From assembly GCA_004551485.1 (NCBI GenBank), contig SBLD01000015.1, forward strand, positions 21,879 through 85,878: a DNA stretch of 64,000 nt. Reading direction: 5' to 3'. Of this stretch, positions 35,301 through 43,362 are shown piece after piece. The stretch's first letter is position 1. Each line of letters begins with the position of its first letter. The DNA is from Billgrantia azerbaijanica. Lineage in GTDB: Bacteria > Pseudomonadota > Gammaproteobacteria > Pseudomonadales > Halomonadaceae. Made by a program: the position numbers and the translations under genes. The notes under the pieces are model-generated. The model was not told the origin of the DNA and ran no database searches. It was given only the letters and a program-made list of their open reading frames with translations.

Positions 35301-35665
35301 AGACCGCACTGAGGATCCTGCTGGCGCCGCTGGTGTGGGTGGCGAGCAAGCTCGGCACGACCCCGCAGGTCAGCCGCAGTACCGAGGAGCAGGCGCGGGT
35401 CGACCGCGAGTGTCGTCGGCTGGCGCTCTACCAGTCGCGCAACTCGCCGGAGAGCGTCCAGGTGCGCCGCGAGATCATCCGGCTCGGCCTCGACATCGAG
35501 GTGCGCGACGTCCAGCTCGATCCCACCCATCGCCAGGCCCTGGAAGCCCAGGCGGAGCGGGCCGAAGTGCCTGCCCTGCGGATCGCCGAGGACGACGGCG
35601 AGGAGGAGTGGCTGTTCGGCGCCGAGGCGATTCGTGCCTATCTTCGCCGCCACTTCGCCATTTGA
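35297..35665 (+). CDS. Glutaredoxin-like protein lacking both active-site cysteines
   Basis: 122 residues. After a short hydrophobic N-terminus (ALRILLAPLVWVASKL) the chain follows the glutaredoxin/GST-N pattern: RLALYQSRNSPESVQVRREI, LDIEVRDVQLDP, the cis-Pro strand EVPALRIAEDDG and the final EAIRAYLRRHFA helix. In the usual proteins of this type the first strand ends in CPFC (or C-P-x-C); here it reads SPES, so redox catalysis is lost while the fold signals remain. A binding or scaffold role is likely. The ATG at 35297 overlaps the previous stop (ATGA) and has GGAGG at 6 bases. Third gene of the MscS unit. Confidence 0.75.
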   Translation: MKTALRILLAPLVWVASKLGTTPQVSRSTEEQARVDRECRRLALYQSRNSPESVQVRREIIRLGLDIEVRDVQLDPTHRQALEAQAERAEVPALRIAEDDGEEEWLFGAEAIRAYLRRHFAI

Positions 35666-35811
35666 CTTGTCTTGCGTCAAGACGGGGCGCGTGCCGTGTT
35701 GCTACGTTGGTGGCATGCGATTTGTGAGGGTCGCGTCGCGGGTCTAGAGTCAAGACATCGCCCGTGACGACCTGGTTGCCCCTGATTCTGGCCACTGTCT
35801 GGAGAGTTCCC

Positions 35812-36507
35812 ATGCTAGCTGTCGATGTCATGACCCCCAACGTCATCACCGTCGGGCCCGAGGCCGACGTCAGGGAGATCGCCCGCCTCCTGCTGGACAA
35901 CCGCATCAGCGCCGTGCCCGTGGTGGACGACGACGACAAGGTGCTCGGCATCGTCAGCGAGGGTGACCTGATGCGCCATCTCGAGAACGGCAACGGCAAC
36001 CGCAAGTCCTGGTGGCTCCGGTCGATCTTCGTCGGTGCCGGCGATGCCGCCGACTACGTCAAGTCCCACGGTCGCCTGGCCCGCGAGATCATGACCCGCG
36101 ACCCCATCACCATCGCCGAGGACGAGCCGCTCAACCGCATCGCCCGGCTGCTCGAGAAGCACCACATCAAGCGGGTCCCGGTGGTGCGTGACGGTCGCTT
36201 GGTGGGGATCGTCAGCCGCGCCAACCTGCTGCGCGGTTTCTCTGCCACGGCGCCGGATGCCGAGACGCCGGTCACCGCCGACGATCGCGAGATTCGTGAC
36301 GCCATCCTCAAGGAGGTCGACGACAACACCGGCGTCTGGGTCGACCGGCTCAATGTCATCGTCACTGACGGCGTAGTGCAGCTCTGGGGGCTGGTGGAGA
36401 GCCAGGAGGAGCGGATGGCCGTGCAGGTGGCCGCGGAGAATACCCCGGGCGTGAAGAAGATCGAGAACAACCTGGGGCTGGTGCCCAAGGGCGTGGGGGG
36501 CTACTGA
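35812..36507 (+). CDS. CBS-pair and BON domain protein
   Basis: 231 residues. Two CBS motifs: VMTPNVITVGPEADVREIAR to VLGIVSEGDLM (about 7-63) and IMTRDPITIAEDEPLNRIAR to LVGIVSRANLLRG (about 92-145), forming an adenosine-nucleotide-binding Bateman module; then a BON domain (about 165-228; REIRDAILKEVDDNT, GVVQLWGLVESQEE, GVKKIENNL), a fold linked to membrane or phospholipid association. Such proteins are found in many proteobacteria, and their ligand and target are usually unknown. The ATG at 35812 follows GGAGAG at 6 bases. A 146-base gap with two GTCAAGAC copies separates it from the MscS unit, so it probably has its own promoter. Confidence 0.9.
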   Translation: MLAVDVMTPNVITVGPEADVREIARLLLDNRISAVPVVDDDDKVLGIVSEGDLMRHLENGNGNRKSWWLRSIFVGAGDAADYVKSHGRLAREIMTRDPITIAEDEPLNRIARLLEKHHIKRVPVVRDGRLVGIVSRANLLRGFSATAPDAETPVTADDREIRDAILKEVDDNTGVWVDRLNVIVTDGVVQLWGLVESQEERMAVQVAAENTPGVKKIENNLGLVPKGVGGY

Positions 36508-36531
36508 GGCTACCCGGTCGGGCAGCGCAGT

Positions 36532-36567
36532 ACGCAGCGGGGCGGCCCTTGGGCCGCCCCGCTGCGT
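36532..36567 (+). terminator. 17-bp perfect hairpin after the CBS-BON gene
   Basis: ACGCAGCGGGGCGGCCC, a two-base loop, and its exact complement; 24 bases after the stop. Very stable, but no T-run follows. Confidence 0.6.
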
Positions 36568-36641
36568 CGTGGGGGCCTCTCAGGCGAACAGAGCGATCGC
36601 ATGACGTAATGCCTCCTGATCGGATAGCTTTTCATTGGCAG

Positions 36642-36775
36642 AGAATGACTTGTGGGAGGCCGGCTCTGCCGGGCGAAGCAGCGCACAGCGCTGCCTCATA
36701 GGGGCGCCTGACGGCGCCTTCGCCCGGTAAACCGGCCTCCCACAGCAGGAATCACCGGTTGTCGAGAGTCATTCT
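36642..36775. repeat. Interspersed palindromic repeat with outer inverted arms
   Basis: The core 36652-36743 begins GTGGGAGGCCGG and ends CCGGCCTCCCAC; GGGCGAAG near the left end pairs with CTTCGCCC near the right. Its 23-base stretch from GGCGCCTGACGG onward is the exact reverse complement of part of copy B at 15520. Outside the core, AGAATGACT (36642-36650) and AGTCATTCT (36767-36775) form a further pair of arms. Lies between the CBS-BON and aminotransferase genes, which converge here. Confidence 0.75.
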
Positions 36776-36794
36776 TGTCGTGCAATCGTCCTGT

Positions 36795-37919
36795 TCAGGC
36801 GATCCGTTCGAGCGCGGCTTCCAGGTTGGCCAGGCTGCGCTCCTGCTGATGCAGTTTGTCCAGGCCGAACAGGCCGATGCGGAAGGCCTGGTAGTCGTCG
36901 CCCTCGTCGCACATCAGCGGCACGCCGGCGGCGATCTGTACCCCGGCCTGGGCGAACTTGCCGACGATGCCGGCATCGTGGGTGTAGCAGACCACCACGC
37001 CGGGGGCCTCGAAGCCCGGGGCCGCCACGCTCCGGTAGCCGTAGTCGGCGAGCAGGCCGCGCACGCTCTCGCCCAGTGCCAGCTGCTCCTCGCGCACCCG
37101 GTCGAAGCCATAGTCGTCGGTCTCGGCCATGATGTCGCGCAGCCGCGCCAGGCCGTCGGTGGGCATGGTGGCGTGGTAGGCGTGGCCGCCAGCCTCGTAG
37201 GTCTCCATGATGGCGAGCCACTTCTTCAGGTCGCAGGCGAAGCTGGTGCTGGTGGTGTCCTCGATCGCCTCGCGGGCACGCGGCGAGAGCATCACCAGGC
37301 CACAGCACGGCTGTCCGCTCCAGCCCTTCTGCGGCGCGCTGACCAGCACGTCGACGCCGATCTCGGCCATGTCCACCCACAGCGTGCCGGAGGCGATGCA
37401 GTCGAGCACGAACAGGCCGCCCACCTCGTGCACGGCGGCCGCCAGGCGCGCGAGGTAGTCGTCGGGCAGCAGGATACCGGCCGACGTCTCCACGTGGGGG
37501 GCGAAGACCACCTCGGGGCGCGTGTCGCGAATGGCGGCCTCGACCTCCTCGATGGGGGTGGGCGCGAAGGGCGACTGGGGATCGCTGGCGTCCAGGCGCC
37601 GCGCCTTGAGCACCGTGGTCGACGCCGGGATGTCGCCCATGTCGAGGATCTGGCTCCAGCGGTAGCTGAACTGGCCGTTGCGGATCACCAGGCAGCGCTT
37701 GTCGGTGGCGAACTGGCGCGCCACCGCTTCCATGCCGAAGGTGCCGCTGCCGGGCACGATCACCGTGCTGTGCGCGTGGTAGACCCGCTTGAGGGTGGCC
37801 GAGATATCGCGCATCACGCCCTGGAAGCGCTGCGACATGTGATTCAGCGAGCGGTCGGTATAGACCACCGAGTACTCGAGCAGTCCCTCGGGGTCGACGT
37901 TGGGGAGCAGGCCGGCCAT
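36795..37919 (-). CDS. Class V PLP-dependent aminotransferase (alanine/serine-glyoxylate type)
   Basis: 374 residues, fold type I aminotransferase. The PLP lysine is in VSAPQKGWSGQP (about residue 200), the Asp that contacts the pyridine nitrogen is in GGLFVLDCIASGT, and the phosphate-binding GSGTFGMEAV is at about 63. The pattern is that of alanine-glyoxylate or serine-glyoxylate aminotransferases; a related 2-aminoethylphosphonate enzyme is less likely. Start ATG at 37919 has GGAG at 6 bases; a longer frame upstream has no similarity. Next on the same strand comes a methyltransferase gene; a polyamine-type ABC importer lies across the divergent promoter. The enzyme could process the imported amine or amino acid, but this is a guess from position. 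Confidence 0.87.
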   Translation of the reverse strand: MAGLLPNVDPEGLLEYSVVYTDRSLNHMSQRFQGVMRDISATLKRVYHAHSTVIVPGSGTFGMEAVARQFATDKRCLVIRNGQFSYRWSQILDMGDIPASTTVLKARRLDASDPQSPFAPTPIEEVEAAIRDTRPEVVFAPHVETSAGILLPDDYLARLAAAVHEVGGLFVLDCIASGTLWVDMAEIGVDVLVSAPQKGWSGQPCCGLVMLSPRAREAIEDTTSTSFACDLKKWLAIMETYEAGGHAYHATMPTDGLARLRDIMAETDDYGFDRVREEQLALGESVRGLLADYGYRSVAAPGFEAPGVVVCYTHDAGIVGKFAQAGVQIAAGVPLMCDEGDDYQAFRIGLFGLDKLHQQERSLANLEAALERIA

Positions 37920-38050
37920 GTCAGTCTCCGTGTCGGTATCGGATCGTCTCGAAAAAGGCGTCGGACAGCAGAGGATAGGCCCAATCGCGGCGCGGGACCA
38001 GAGTGCCGTTGCCGACGGACTGGCGTTGGCCCGGCTCGGGCCGGCACGGC

Positions 38051-38653
38051 TCAGCCATGGCAGTAGTAGAGGCGTGCCGGCAGGATGTTGAACGGCTCGA
38101 AGTCGCACTCCACCGTGGCGAAGACGCGCTTGAGATCGTCCAGCACCCGCGAGGAGAACTGGTAGATCAACAGGCTCCCCCCGGGGGCGAGGGCCGCCTG
38201 GGTGTCCGCGAGGATGCGCTGGCGGCTTGCCGTGGGCATGGTGCTGAAGGGAATGCCGGCGAGCACGTGGTCGGCGGCGGGCAGCCCGAGCTGTGCCAGC
38301 TCTGCCTGGACGTCCTCGGCCGAGGCCTGGATGACCTGCAAGCGCGGATCGGGTAGGGCGCGGGCGAGAAAGTCCACGAAGTCATCGTTGGTCTCGAGTA
38401 CCACCAGCGTTGCCTCCGGGTGCATGCGGTGCAGGATCTCCCGGGTGATGGTACCCACGCCAGGGCCGTATTCGACCAGGACCCGTGCGCGCTCCCAGTC
38501 GATGCGCTCCAGCAGTCGTCGCACCAGGAAGGGGGAGCTGGGAATGATCGAACCCAGCATGCGGGGGTGCTTGAAGAAGTTGCGCGCGAACAGCGAGAGC
38601 TGGGCGCGCCCCTCCGGTCCTGCCAGGGCGGTGGGGCGGTCGGGCACCGTCAT
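38051..38653 (-). CDS. SAM-dependent methyltransferase, phospholipid N-methyltransferase-like
   Basis: 200 residues, Rossmann methyltransferase. The SAM motif is VLVEYGPGVGTITREIL (about 58-74), with the acidic residue in VVLETNDDFVDFLA and motif IV in HVLAGIPFSTMP; the latter, in place of the NPPY of DNA/RNA adenine enzymes, and the start LFARNFFKHPRMLGSIIPSS, are typical of the PmtA/OlsG-like phospholipid or ornithine-lipid N-methyltransferases and of the KsgA-related group. The C-terminal FEPFNILPARLYYCHG is also seen there. The ATG at 38653 has AGGAGG at 7 bases. Role with the neighbouring aminotransferase (131 bases downstream) is unclear. Confidence 0.83.
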   Translation of the reverse strand: MTVPDRPTALAGPEGRAQLSLFARNFFKHPRMLGSIIPSSPFLVRRLLERIDWERARVLVEYGPGVGTITREILHRMHPEATLVVLETNDDFVDFLARALPDPRLQVIQASAEDVQAELAQLGLPAADHVLAGIPFSTMPTASRQRILADTQAALAPGGSLLIYQFSSRVLDDLKRVFATVECDFEPFNILPARLYYCHG

Positions 38654-38897
38654 GAGTCTGCCTCCTGCAATGCGGCGGAACCTGTCTCCACTCTAGCAGG
38701 CAGTTACATTTGACGCCGATCAATAATGTAGTGAATCAAGAAGTCGTGGCCCCGCTTGCGTTGAATTACGGCTAAAGGCGAATGTGGAATATACTTGACG
38801 ATGTCGGCGGCGGCGCTTAGCGTGGGCAAGGAAATTTTACGTGATCGTCTGAAATTGTTGACGTCACCGCGCCACCGACCACGCCGCGGGTGAACCG

Positions 38898-40016
38898 ATG
38901 CCAAACAAGACCAATGAAACCAGTTCCGACCACTCGACACCGCTGATCCATTTCGATGCCGTGCAGAAGACCTACGACGGCGAGAACCTGGTGGTCAAGA
39001 ATCTCAACCTTGCCATTCGCCCGGGTGAGTTCGTCACCCTCCTCGGCCCCTCCGGTTCCGGCAAGACCACCTGCCTGATGATGCTCGCCGGCTTCGAGGT
39101 GCCCACCAGCGGTGACATCTACCTGCGCGACCAGCGCCTCAACAGCGTGCCGCCCCACAAGCGCAACTTCGGCATGGTCTTCCAGAACTATGCGCTCTTC
39201 CCCCACATGACGGTGGAGGAGAACATCCGCTACCCGCTGAAGACGCGGCGCCTGCCGGCCGTCGAGGCCGATCGCAAGGTGTCGGAGATACTGGACATGA
39301 TCCAGCTGCGCGATTTCGCCAAGCGGCGCCCGGGCCAGCTTTCCGGTGGCCAGCAGCAGCGCGTGGCGCTGGCCCGCTCGCTGGTCTTCGAGCCGCAGCT
39401 GGTGCTGATGGACGAGCCGCTGGGGGCGCTGGACAAGCAGTTGCGCGAGCAGATGCAGCTGGAGATCAAGCACCTCCACGAGCAACTGGGCCTGACCGTG
39501 GTCTTCGTCACCCACGACCAGAGCGAGGCGCTGACCATGTCGGATCGCGTCGCCGTCTTCAACGACGGCGTGATCCAGCAGATCGACACCCCCGGCAACC
39601 TCTACGAATACCCCGCCAACGCCTTCGTCGCCCAGTTCATCGGCGAGAACAACACCCTGGCCGGCCGCATCGAGTCGGTGGAGGGCAGGCAGTGCCGCGC
39701 CCGCTTCGGCGAGGGGCTCTCCACCGGCGCCCTGCTCGGTCCGACGCTGGCCGCGGGCGATGCCACGCGCCTGTCGATCCGCCCCGAGCGGGTCAAGCTC
39801 AACGGCGCGGCGCGCGCGCTGCCCAACCGCCTGCCGGCCCGGGTGCGCGAGTTCATCTACCTGGGCGACCACTTGCGCGTGCGCTGCGAGCTGGCCGGCA
39901 ACGATGACTTCGTGGCGCGCGTGCCGGTGGACGAGTTCGCCAGCCACATGCAGCCGGGCGAGACGGTGGAGCTCGGCTGGCGCGACGAGGACGTGCGCGC
40001 CCTGGATGCGCCCTGA
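38898..40016 (+). CDS. Polyamine-type ABC transporter ATPase (PotA-like)
   Basis: 372 residues. Walker A LLGPSGSGKTTCLMM (about 47-60), Q-loop FQNYALFPHMTVEENI, signature LSGGQQQRVALARSL, Walker B LVLMDEPLGALD and switch VTHDQSEAL, followed by a C-terminal TOBE domain (about 280-365) as in PotA and other CUT1/spermidine-type importers. Energises the membrane proteins encoded at 41283 and 42537. Start ATG at 38898 gives MPNKTNETSSD; ribosome site poor. A TATACT -10-like hexamer is at 38790-38795. First gene of a four-gene operon (ATPase, binding protein, two permeases). Confidence 0.93.
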   Translation: MPNKTNETSSDHSTPLIHFDAVQKTYDGENLVVKNLNLAIRPGEFVTLLGPSGSGKTTCLMMLAGFEVPTSGDIYLRDQRLNSVPPHKRNFGMVFQNYALFPHMTVEENIRYPLKTRRLPAVEADRKVSEILDMIQLRDFAKRRPGQLSGGQQQRVALARSLVFEPQLVLMDEPLGALDKQLREQMQLEIKHLHEQLGLTVVFVTHDQSEALTMSDRVAVFNDGVIQQIDTPGNLYEYPANAFVAQFIGENNTLAGRIESVEGRQCRARFGEGLSTGALLGPTLAAGDATRLSIRPERVKLNGAARALPNRLPARVREFIYLGDHLRVRCELAGNDDFVARVPVDEFASHMQPGETVELGWRDEDVRALDAP

Positions 40017-40129
40017 GTCGGCCCGGCTGGCTCGGGGCCTGCCTGCCCGCTTCGGGCAGAGCTCGATGACGAGAGCTCGATACCACTACCTCAACAACAA
40101 GGAAGGTCGCTAGCGACCAGGAGAGTGTG

Positions 40130-41200
40130 ATGAAGCGTGACATGAACCACCCGCAACCCCAGAAGCGCCTGGCCCGTGGCGTGGCCCTGGGCAGCCTGTT
40201 CACCGCCGGCCTGGCCCTCTCGGCCGGTGCCCAGGCGCTCACCGTGATCTCCTTCGGCGGGGCTTCCGGCGACGCCATGGAGAAGGCCTACTACGGCCCC
40301 TTCCAGGAGAGCACCGGCGTCGACCTGACGCCGGGGGACTACAACGGCGAACTGTCGCGCATCCGCGCCATGGTCGAGACCGGCAACGTCAGCTGGGACC
40401 TGGTGGAGATGGAATCGCCGGAGCTCGTGCGCGGCTGCTTCGAGGGGCTCTTCGAGCCCATCGACTGGGAACGCCTGGGCCTGGGCGACACGCTGATCGA
40501 CTCGGCCTACAACGAGTGCGGGGTGGGTACCTTCGTGTGGTCGACGGTGCTGGCCTACAACGCCGATGAGCTCGATGCCGCACCGACCTCCTGGGAGGAC
40601 TTCTGGAACGTCGAGGACTTCCCCGGCAAGCGCGGCCTGCGCCGCGGTGCCAAGTACACCCTGGAGTTCGCCCTGCTCGCCGACGGCGTGCCGGCCAGCG
40701 AGGTCTATGACGTGCTGGCCACCGACGAGGGCGTCGACCGCGCCTTTGCCAAGCTCGACGAGATCAAGGAGCACATCCAGTGGTGGGAGGCCGGCGCCCA
40801 GCCGCCCCAGTGGCTGGTGGCCGGCGACGTGGTGATGACCTCCTCCTACAACGGCCGCATTGCCGCCGCCCAGGAAGAGGGCAACGCGCTGGACATCGTC
40901 TGGGACGGCAGCGTCTACGACCTGGACTACTGGGCCATCGTCGCCGGCAGCGACTACACCGAGGAGGCCTACCGGTTCATCGAGTTCGCCAGCCAGCCGG
41001 AGAATCAGGCCGTCTATTCCCGCGAGATTCCCTACGGGCCGGTGCACCCCGGCGCCATCGACCAGCTCGACGAGGAGCAGGCGCGGCGGATGCCCACCCA
41101 CGTGGAGAACCTCGACGGCGCCCTGGCCATGAACACGGCCTTCTGGGTCAGCTATGGCGAGGAGCTGGAGCAGCGCTTCAACGCCTGGGCGGCGCAGTAA
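40130..41200 (+). CDS. ABC transporter periplasmic binding protein (PotD/PotF-like)
   Basis: 356 residues with a Sec signal (LGSLFTAGLALSAGAQA) cleaved before LTVISFGGASGD. The mature protein follows the spermidine/putrescine-type fold: YGPFQESTGVDLTPGDYNGELSRI, the WDLVEMESPELVRGC hinge, GTFVWSTVLAYNADEL, and DYWAIVAGSDYTEEAYRFIEF. The ligand residues cannot be deduced; relatives bind polyamines, but also opines and other compounds, so the substrate stays open. The ATG at 40130 has AGGAG at about 6 bases. It sits 113 bases after the ATPase gene, and that gap holds no terminator. Confidence 0.9.
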   Translation: MKRDMNHPQPQKRLARGVALGSLFTAGLALSAGAQALTVISFGGASGDAMEKAYYGPFQESTGVDLTPGDYNGELSRIRAMVETGNVSWDLVEMESPELVRGCFEGLFEPIDWERLGLGDTLIDSAYNECGVGTFVWSTVLAYNADELDAAPTSWEDFWNVEDFPGKRGLRRGAKYTLEFALLADGVPASEVYDVLATDEGVDRAFAKLDEIKEHIQWWEAGAQPPQWLVAGDVVMTSSYNGRIAAAQEEGNALDIVWDGSVYDLDYWAIVAGSDYTEEAYRFIEFASQPENQAVYSREIPYGPVHPGAIDQLDEEQARRMPTHVENLDGALAMNTAFWVSYGEELEQRFNAWAAQ

Positions 41201-41282
41201 GCGCTCGCCGGGAGGCCGTTCACAAGCGACCTCCCGGCAGCCCATCGCCTGCCCGACCTGATCCGAATCGCTGGGGGAGTCC

Positions 41283-42533
41283 ATGACCACCACCACACTC
41301 GATGGCGGCGCCAGCGCGCCCGCCCGGGGGAACCTCAAGTCCCGCCTGCGGCGTGCCGAGCGCATGCGCAAGCTCAAGGCGATCGGCCTGGTGGCGCCGC
41401 TGGCGCTGTTCCTGGTCGTGGTCTTCGTGGTGCCCATCGGCAACATGCTGCTCAACAGCGTCGACAACGGCAGCCTGCGTCACGTCATGCCGCAGACCGC
41501 CTCGGCGCTCACCCAGTGGGACGGCACGGGGCTGCCCGGCGAGGCGGCCTTCGCCACCTTCGCCGAGGAGCTGCGCGACTCGCGGCGCGGTGGCGGGCTG
41601 GGCAGCGTCGGTCGCCGCCTCAACTATGAGGATCCCCAGTACCGCGGCCTGCTGATGCGCACCCTGATGGGCCTGCCAGCGTCGAGCGACGACTGGCGGG
41701 AAACGCTCATCGGCATCGACGCGGCCTGGGGCGAGACGGCCACCTGGCGTGGCATCCAGGCCGCGGCGTCGCCGCGTACCGACCGCTACCTGCTCGCCTC
41801 GCTCGACCTCGAGCGCGGCGCCGATGGCGAGGTCCAGCGCGTCGATGAGGACAACCGCCTCTACCAAGCCGTCTTCCAGCGCACCCTGGTGATCGCCGGC
41901 GGCGTGACGCTGATCTGCCTGCTGCTGGGCTTCCCGCTTGCCTACCTGTTGGCCACGCTGCCGGCGAAGACCAGCAACCTGCTGATGATCCTGGTGCTGC
42001 TGCCGTTCTGGACGTCGCTGCTGGTGCGTACCGCAGCCTGGATCATCCTCTTGCAGTCCAACGGCCTGGCCAACCAGACCCTGCAGACCCTGGGGCTCAT
42101 CGAGTCGCCCCTGCAACTGGTCTTCAACCGCACGGGCGTCTTCTTCGCCATGGTGCACATCCTGCTGCCCTTCATGGTGCTGCCGCTCTACAGCGTGATG
42201 AAGGGCATCTCGCCGAGCTACCAGCGTGCCGCGGTGTCGCTCGGCGCCCACCCCTTCGCCGCCTTCTGGCAGGTGTATGCGCCCCAGACGCTCTCCGGCG
42301 TGGCGGCGGGCACCATCCTGGTGTTCATCATGGCGCTTGGCTACTACATCACGCCGGCGCTGGTGGGCGGGCCGGCCGATCAGATGGTCAGCTACTACGT
42401 GGCCTACTACACCAACACCACCAACAACTGGGGCATGGCGGCGGCGCTGGGCAGCATCCTGCTGGCCGTGACGCTGCTGCTCTACCTGGTTTACCACCGC
42501 CTGGTGAACCGCAAGCAGATGATCGGGAGCTGA
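41283..42533 (+). CDS. ABC transporter permease 1 (PotB-like, with periplasmic insert)
   Basis: 416 residues. One N-terminal membrane helix (KAIGLVAPLALFLVVVFVVP, about 35-58) is followed by an approximately 130-residue soluble segment (about 60-195), and then five more helices including the EAA loop ISPSYQRAAVSLGAHPFAAFWQVYAPQ (about 310) that contacts the ATPase. PotB-type permeases are usually near 300 residues; the large loop between helices 1 and 2 explains the greater size and is seen in a related subgroup. The ATG at 41283 follows GGGGGAGTCC. Forms the channel with the next protein. Confidence 0.9.
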   Translation: MTTTTLDGGASAPARGNLKSRLRRAERMRKLKAIGLVAPLALFLVVVFVVPIGNMLLNSVDNGSLRHVMPQTASALTQWDGTGLPGEAAFATFAEELRDSRRGGGLGSVGRRLNYEDPQYRGLLMRTLMGLPASSDDWRETLIGIDAAWGETATWRGIQAAASPRTDRYLLASLDLERGADGEVQRVDEDNRLYQAVFQRTLVIAGGVTLICLLLGFPLAYLLATLPAKTSNLLMILVLLPFWTSLLVRTAAWIILLQSNGLANQTLQTLGLIESPLQLVFNRTGVFFAMVHILLPFMVLPLYSVMKGISPSYQRAAVSLGAHPFAAFWQVYAPQTLSGVAAGTILVFIMALGYYITPALVGGPADQMVSYYVAYYTNTTNNWGMAAALGSILLAVTLLLYLVYHRLVNRKQMIGS

Positions 42534-42536
42534 GCC

Positions 42537-43361
42537 ATGACCTTGCCGCCTTATGCATCGCCGATCGAGAAGATCTGGTTCTGGGTGTTCCGTGCCTTCT
42601 GCGGCCTGGTGCTGCTGTTCCTGATCACGCCGGTGCTGGTGATCATCCCGCTGTCGTTCAGCAGCGGCTCCTTTCTCACCTATCCGCTGCCGGGGCTTTC
42701 GCTACGCTGGTACCAGGAGATCTTCAGCGCCGGGCCCTGGCTCGACGCGCTCAAGAACAGCCTGATCGTGGCGCCGCTGGCAACGCTGCTGGCCATGGCC
42801 TTCGGCACCCTGGCGGCCGTCGGGCTCAACCGCGCCGACTTCCCCGGCAAGGGGGTGATCCTGGCGCTGCTGATCTCGCCCATGGTGGTGCCGCTGGTGA
42901 TCGTCGCCGTGGGCATGTACTTCTTCTTCGCCCAGGTGGGGCTGCTCAACTCCTACACCGGCCTGGTGCTGGCACACACGGTGCTCGGCGTGCCCTTCGT
43001 GGTGATCACCGTCAACGCCACCCTGCAGGGCTTCGACTTCAACCAGATGCGCGCCGGGGCGAGCCTGGGGGCGAGCCCGTTGCGCGTCTTCTTCACCGTG
43101 GTGCTGCCGCAGATCGTCCCCGGGGTGGTCTCCGGCGGGCTGTTCGCCTTCGCCACCTCCTTCGACGAGGTGGTGGTGGCGTTGTTCATCGCCAGTCCCA
43201 CCGAGCGCACCCTGCCGATCCAGATGTTCTCCGGCATCCGCGAGAACATCAGCCCGGCCATCGCCGCCATGGCCACCGTGCTCATCCTGCTCTCCACCCT
43301 GCTGCTGCTGACCATGGAGCTCTTGCGCCGGCGCGGCGAGCGCCTCAAGGGGGAGGGTTGA
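42537..43361 (+). CDS. ABC transporter permease 2 (PotC-like)
   Basis: 274 residues, six helices, with the EAA-type loop DFNQMRAGASLGASPLRVFFTVVLPQ (about 165-190). Start ATG at 42537 is three bases after the previous stop, so translation is coupled. The C-terminal LLTMELLRRRGERLKGEG is cytosolic and basic. Convergent with pta: the two stops are one base apart, with no terminator between them. Together with the first permease it forms the membrane channel of the importer. Confidence 0.92.
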   Translation: MTLPPYASPIEKIWFWVFRAFCGLVLLFLITPVLVIIPLSFSSGSFLTYPLPGLSLRWYQEIFSAGPWLDALKNSLIVAPLATLLAMAFGTLAAVGLNRADFPGKGVILALLISPMVVPLVIVAVGMYFFFAQVGLLNSYTGLVLAHTVLGVPFVVITVNATLQGFDFNQMRAGASLGASPLRVFFTVVLPQIVPGVVSGGLFAFATSFDEVVVALFIASPTERTLPIQMFSGIRENISPAIAAMATVLILLSTLLLLTMELLRRRGERLKGEG

Positions 43362-43362
43362 G

